DNA of 6,464 nucleotides from Boseongicola sp. SB0675_bin_26 (lineage in GTDB: Bacteria; Pseudomonadota; Alphaproteobacteria; Rhodobacterales; Rhodobacteraceae), in NCBI GenBank assembly GCA_009843725.1, contig VYCX01000464.1, positions 1-6,464 on the forward strand. The letters are read 5' to 3'. Each line of letters starts with the position of its first letter. Within the stretch, counting starts at the first letter, position 1. Both the position numbers and the translations under genes were made by a program. Under the pieces are notes generated by a model. The model was not told the DNA's origin. It ran no database searches and saw nothing but the letters and a program-made list of their open reading frames with translations. Of this stretch, positions 6,201 through 6,464 are shown in pieces.

Positions 6201-6292
6201 GTCTGGAACGCCACGGTCTGCCCGAACATCGGCAATGACCGAATCCGAGCAGAATTGGGGAATTATATGCGAAAGTGCCAAAATCCTGTGAT

Positions 6293-6360
6293 CGGCAAGA
6301 AAGATGTTGCCGTTTCGTTCCGGAACGGTCATGATACGTGGGAGGGCGCCGGAAACGCCC
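6293..6360. repeat. Three clustered inverted repeats ahead of the right-edge ORF
   Basis: First, CGGCAA (6293-6298) and TTGCCG (6307-6312) form a 6-bp stem with an 8-nt loop. Second, CGTTCCGGAACG (6316-6327) is a perfect 12-bp palindrome. Third, GGGCG (6344-6348) and CGCCC (6356-6360) form a 5-bp stem with a 7-nt loop. All three fall within 68 bases, ending 31 nt before the ATG at 6392. They may be operator sites or the subterminal hairpins of a transposon end. The individual bases are certain, the function is not. Confidence 0.4.
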
Positions 6361-6391
6361 GGTCCCCAAACGCTCACACAGGAGCGACCGC

Positions 6392-6464
6392 ATGGCACTG
6401 ATTCACACGCACAGGCAGGTCGTCTACCGCCTCCTTCCCCAGACGCGGGGCAACTGGCAGTGGC
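6392..6464 (+). CDS. N-terminal fragment of an ORF resembling TnpB/IS605 OrfB-type proteins (continues past the right edge)
   Basis: Only 24 codons are visible, starting MALIHTHRQVVYRLLPQTRG and ending in NWQW. ATG at 6392 has AGGAG (6380-6384) 7 nt upstream, so a real gene start is likely. The short motif VYRLLPQT in the first 20 residues resembles the opening beta-strand of TnpB/OrfB proteins of the IS200/IS605 group, which typically reads like YRLYPT followed by a Gln. TnpB is an RNA-guided nuclease encoded in transposons. From this fragment no catalytic (RuvC) residue or zinc ribbon can be seen, so the assignment is tentative. Clustered inverted repeats and lower GC just upstream are compatible with a mobile-element border. 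An unrelated hypothetical protein remains possible. Confidence 0.45.
   Translation, partial: MALIHTHRQVVYRLLPQTRGNWQW

Larger units (their letters stand above)
6096..6391. other. Gene-poor interval between ptsN and the right-edge ORF
   Basis: No convincing gene was found in these 296 bases. The left half is GC-rich and includes a 7-bp hairpin (6182-6200) and an 8-bp direct repeat ACGGTCTG (6198-6205 and 6213-6220). From 6241 to 6310 composition drops to 31 G/C in 70 bases. Three inverted repeats then follow between 6293 and 6360. TATATG at 6264-6269 could be a -10 element, but no good -35 box precedes it. A frame open from TTG 6153 to 6401 gives a protein with no recognisable family. This looks like an operon end plus the control region or border of the next element. 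Confidence 0.5.

Noticed and set aside
6153..6401. Small plus-strand ORF (82 codons) between ptsN and the right-edge gene
   Set aside because: It starts at a TTG without a clear ribosome binding site, runs over several inverted repeats and overlaps the start of the next ORF; no recognisable family.
1..6464. CRISPR array, tRNA or rRNA genes
   Set aside because: No regularly spaced direct repeats, tRNA-like cloverleaf or rRNA sequence were noticed on reading the window.

Overview
This window looks like chromosomal DNA from an alphaproteobacterium, most likely a member of the Rhodobacterales. The coding DNA is GC-rich. The LptC, LptA, long-form HPF and PtsN sequences, and their order, match my memory of that group. 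No database search was run.

Left part (1-2269) is a divergent fructose-uptake locus. On the minus strand is the 5' part of an frcB-type periplasmic sugar-binding protein gene, running off the left edge; any frcC, frcA or frcK partners would lie outside. On the plus strand is a ROK-family regulator, probably frcR. Both genes appear to start with TTG. They share a 164-bp gap holding a very AT-rich 10+3+10 perfect palindrome flanked by outward-facing TTGAC boxes. This is the obvious shared operator/promoter region.

Middle part (2336-6095) is a co-directional run: a short RNase D-like 3'-5' exonuclease, then lptC, lptA and lptB of the LPS export machine (lptA and lptB overlap by ATGA), then long-form hpf (ribosome hibernation) and ptsN (EIIA-Ntr). 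lptB-rpoN-hpf-ptsN is the classical order in rhizobia and Caulobacter; here rpoN is absent. A 192-bp gap with a long-loop inverted repeat and a possible promoter sits between lptB and hpf. kdsD, which I expect near lptC in relatives, is also absent.

Right part (6096-6464) is about 296 bp without a convincing gene. It holds a 7-bp hairpin, an AT-rich tract and three closely spaced inverted repeats. They lead into a truncated ORF starting at 6392 with a good ribosome binding site. Its 24 visible residues resemble the N-terminus of TnpB/IS605 OrfB proteins, so the right edge may enter a mobile element. This is the least ordinary part of the window, but the evidence is thin.

The rest is conserved core and sugar-transport genes. 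I saw no clearly novel system, tRNA, rRNA or CRISPR array.
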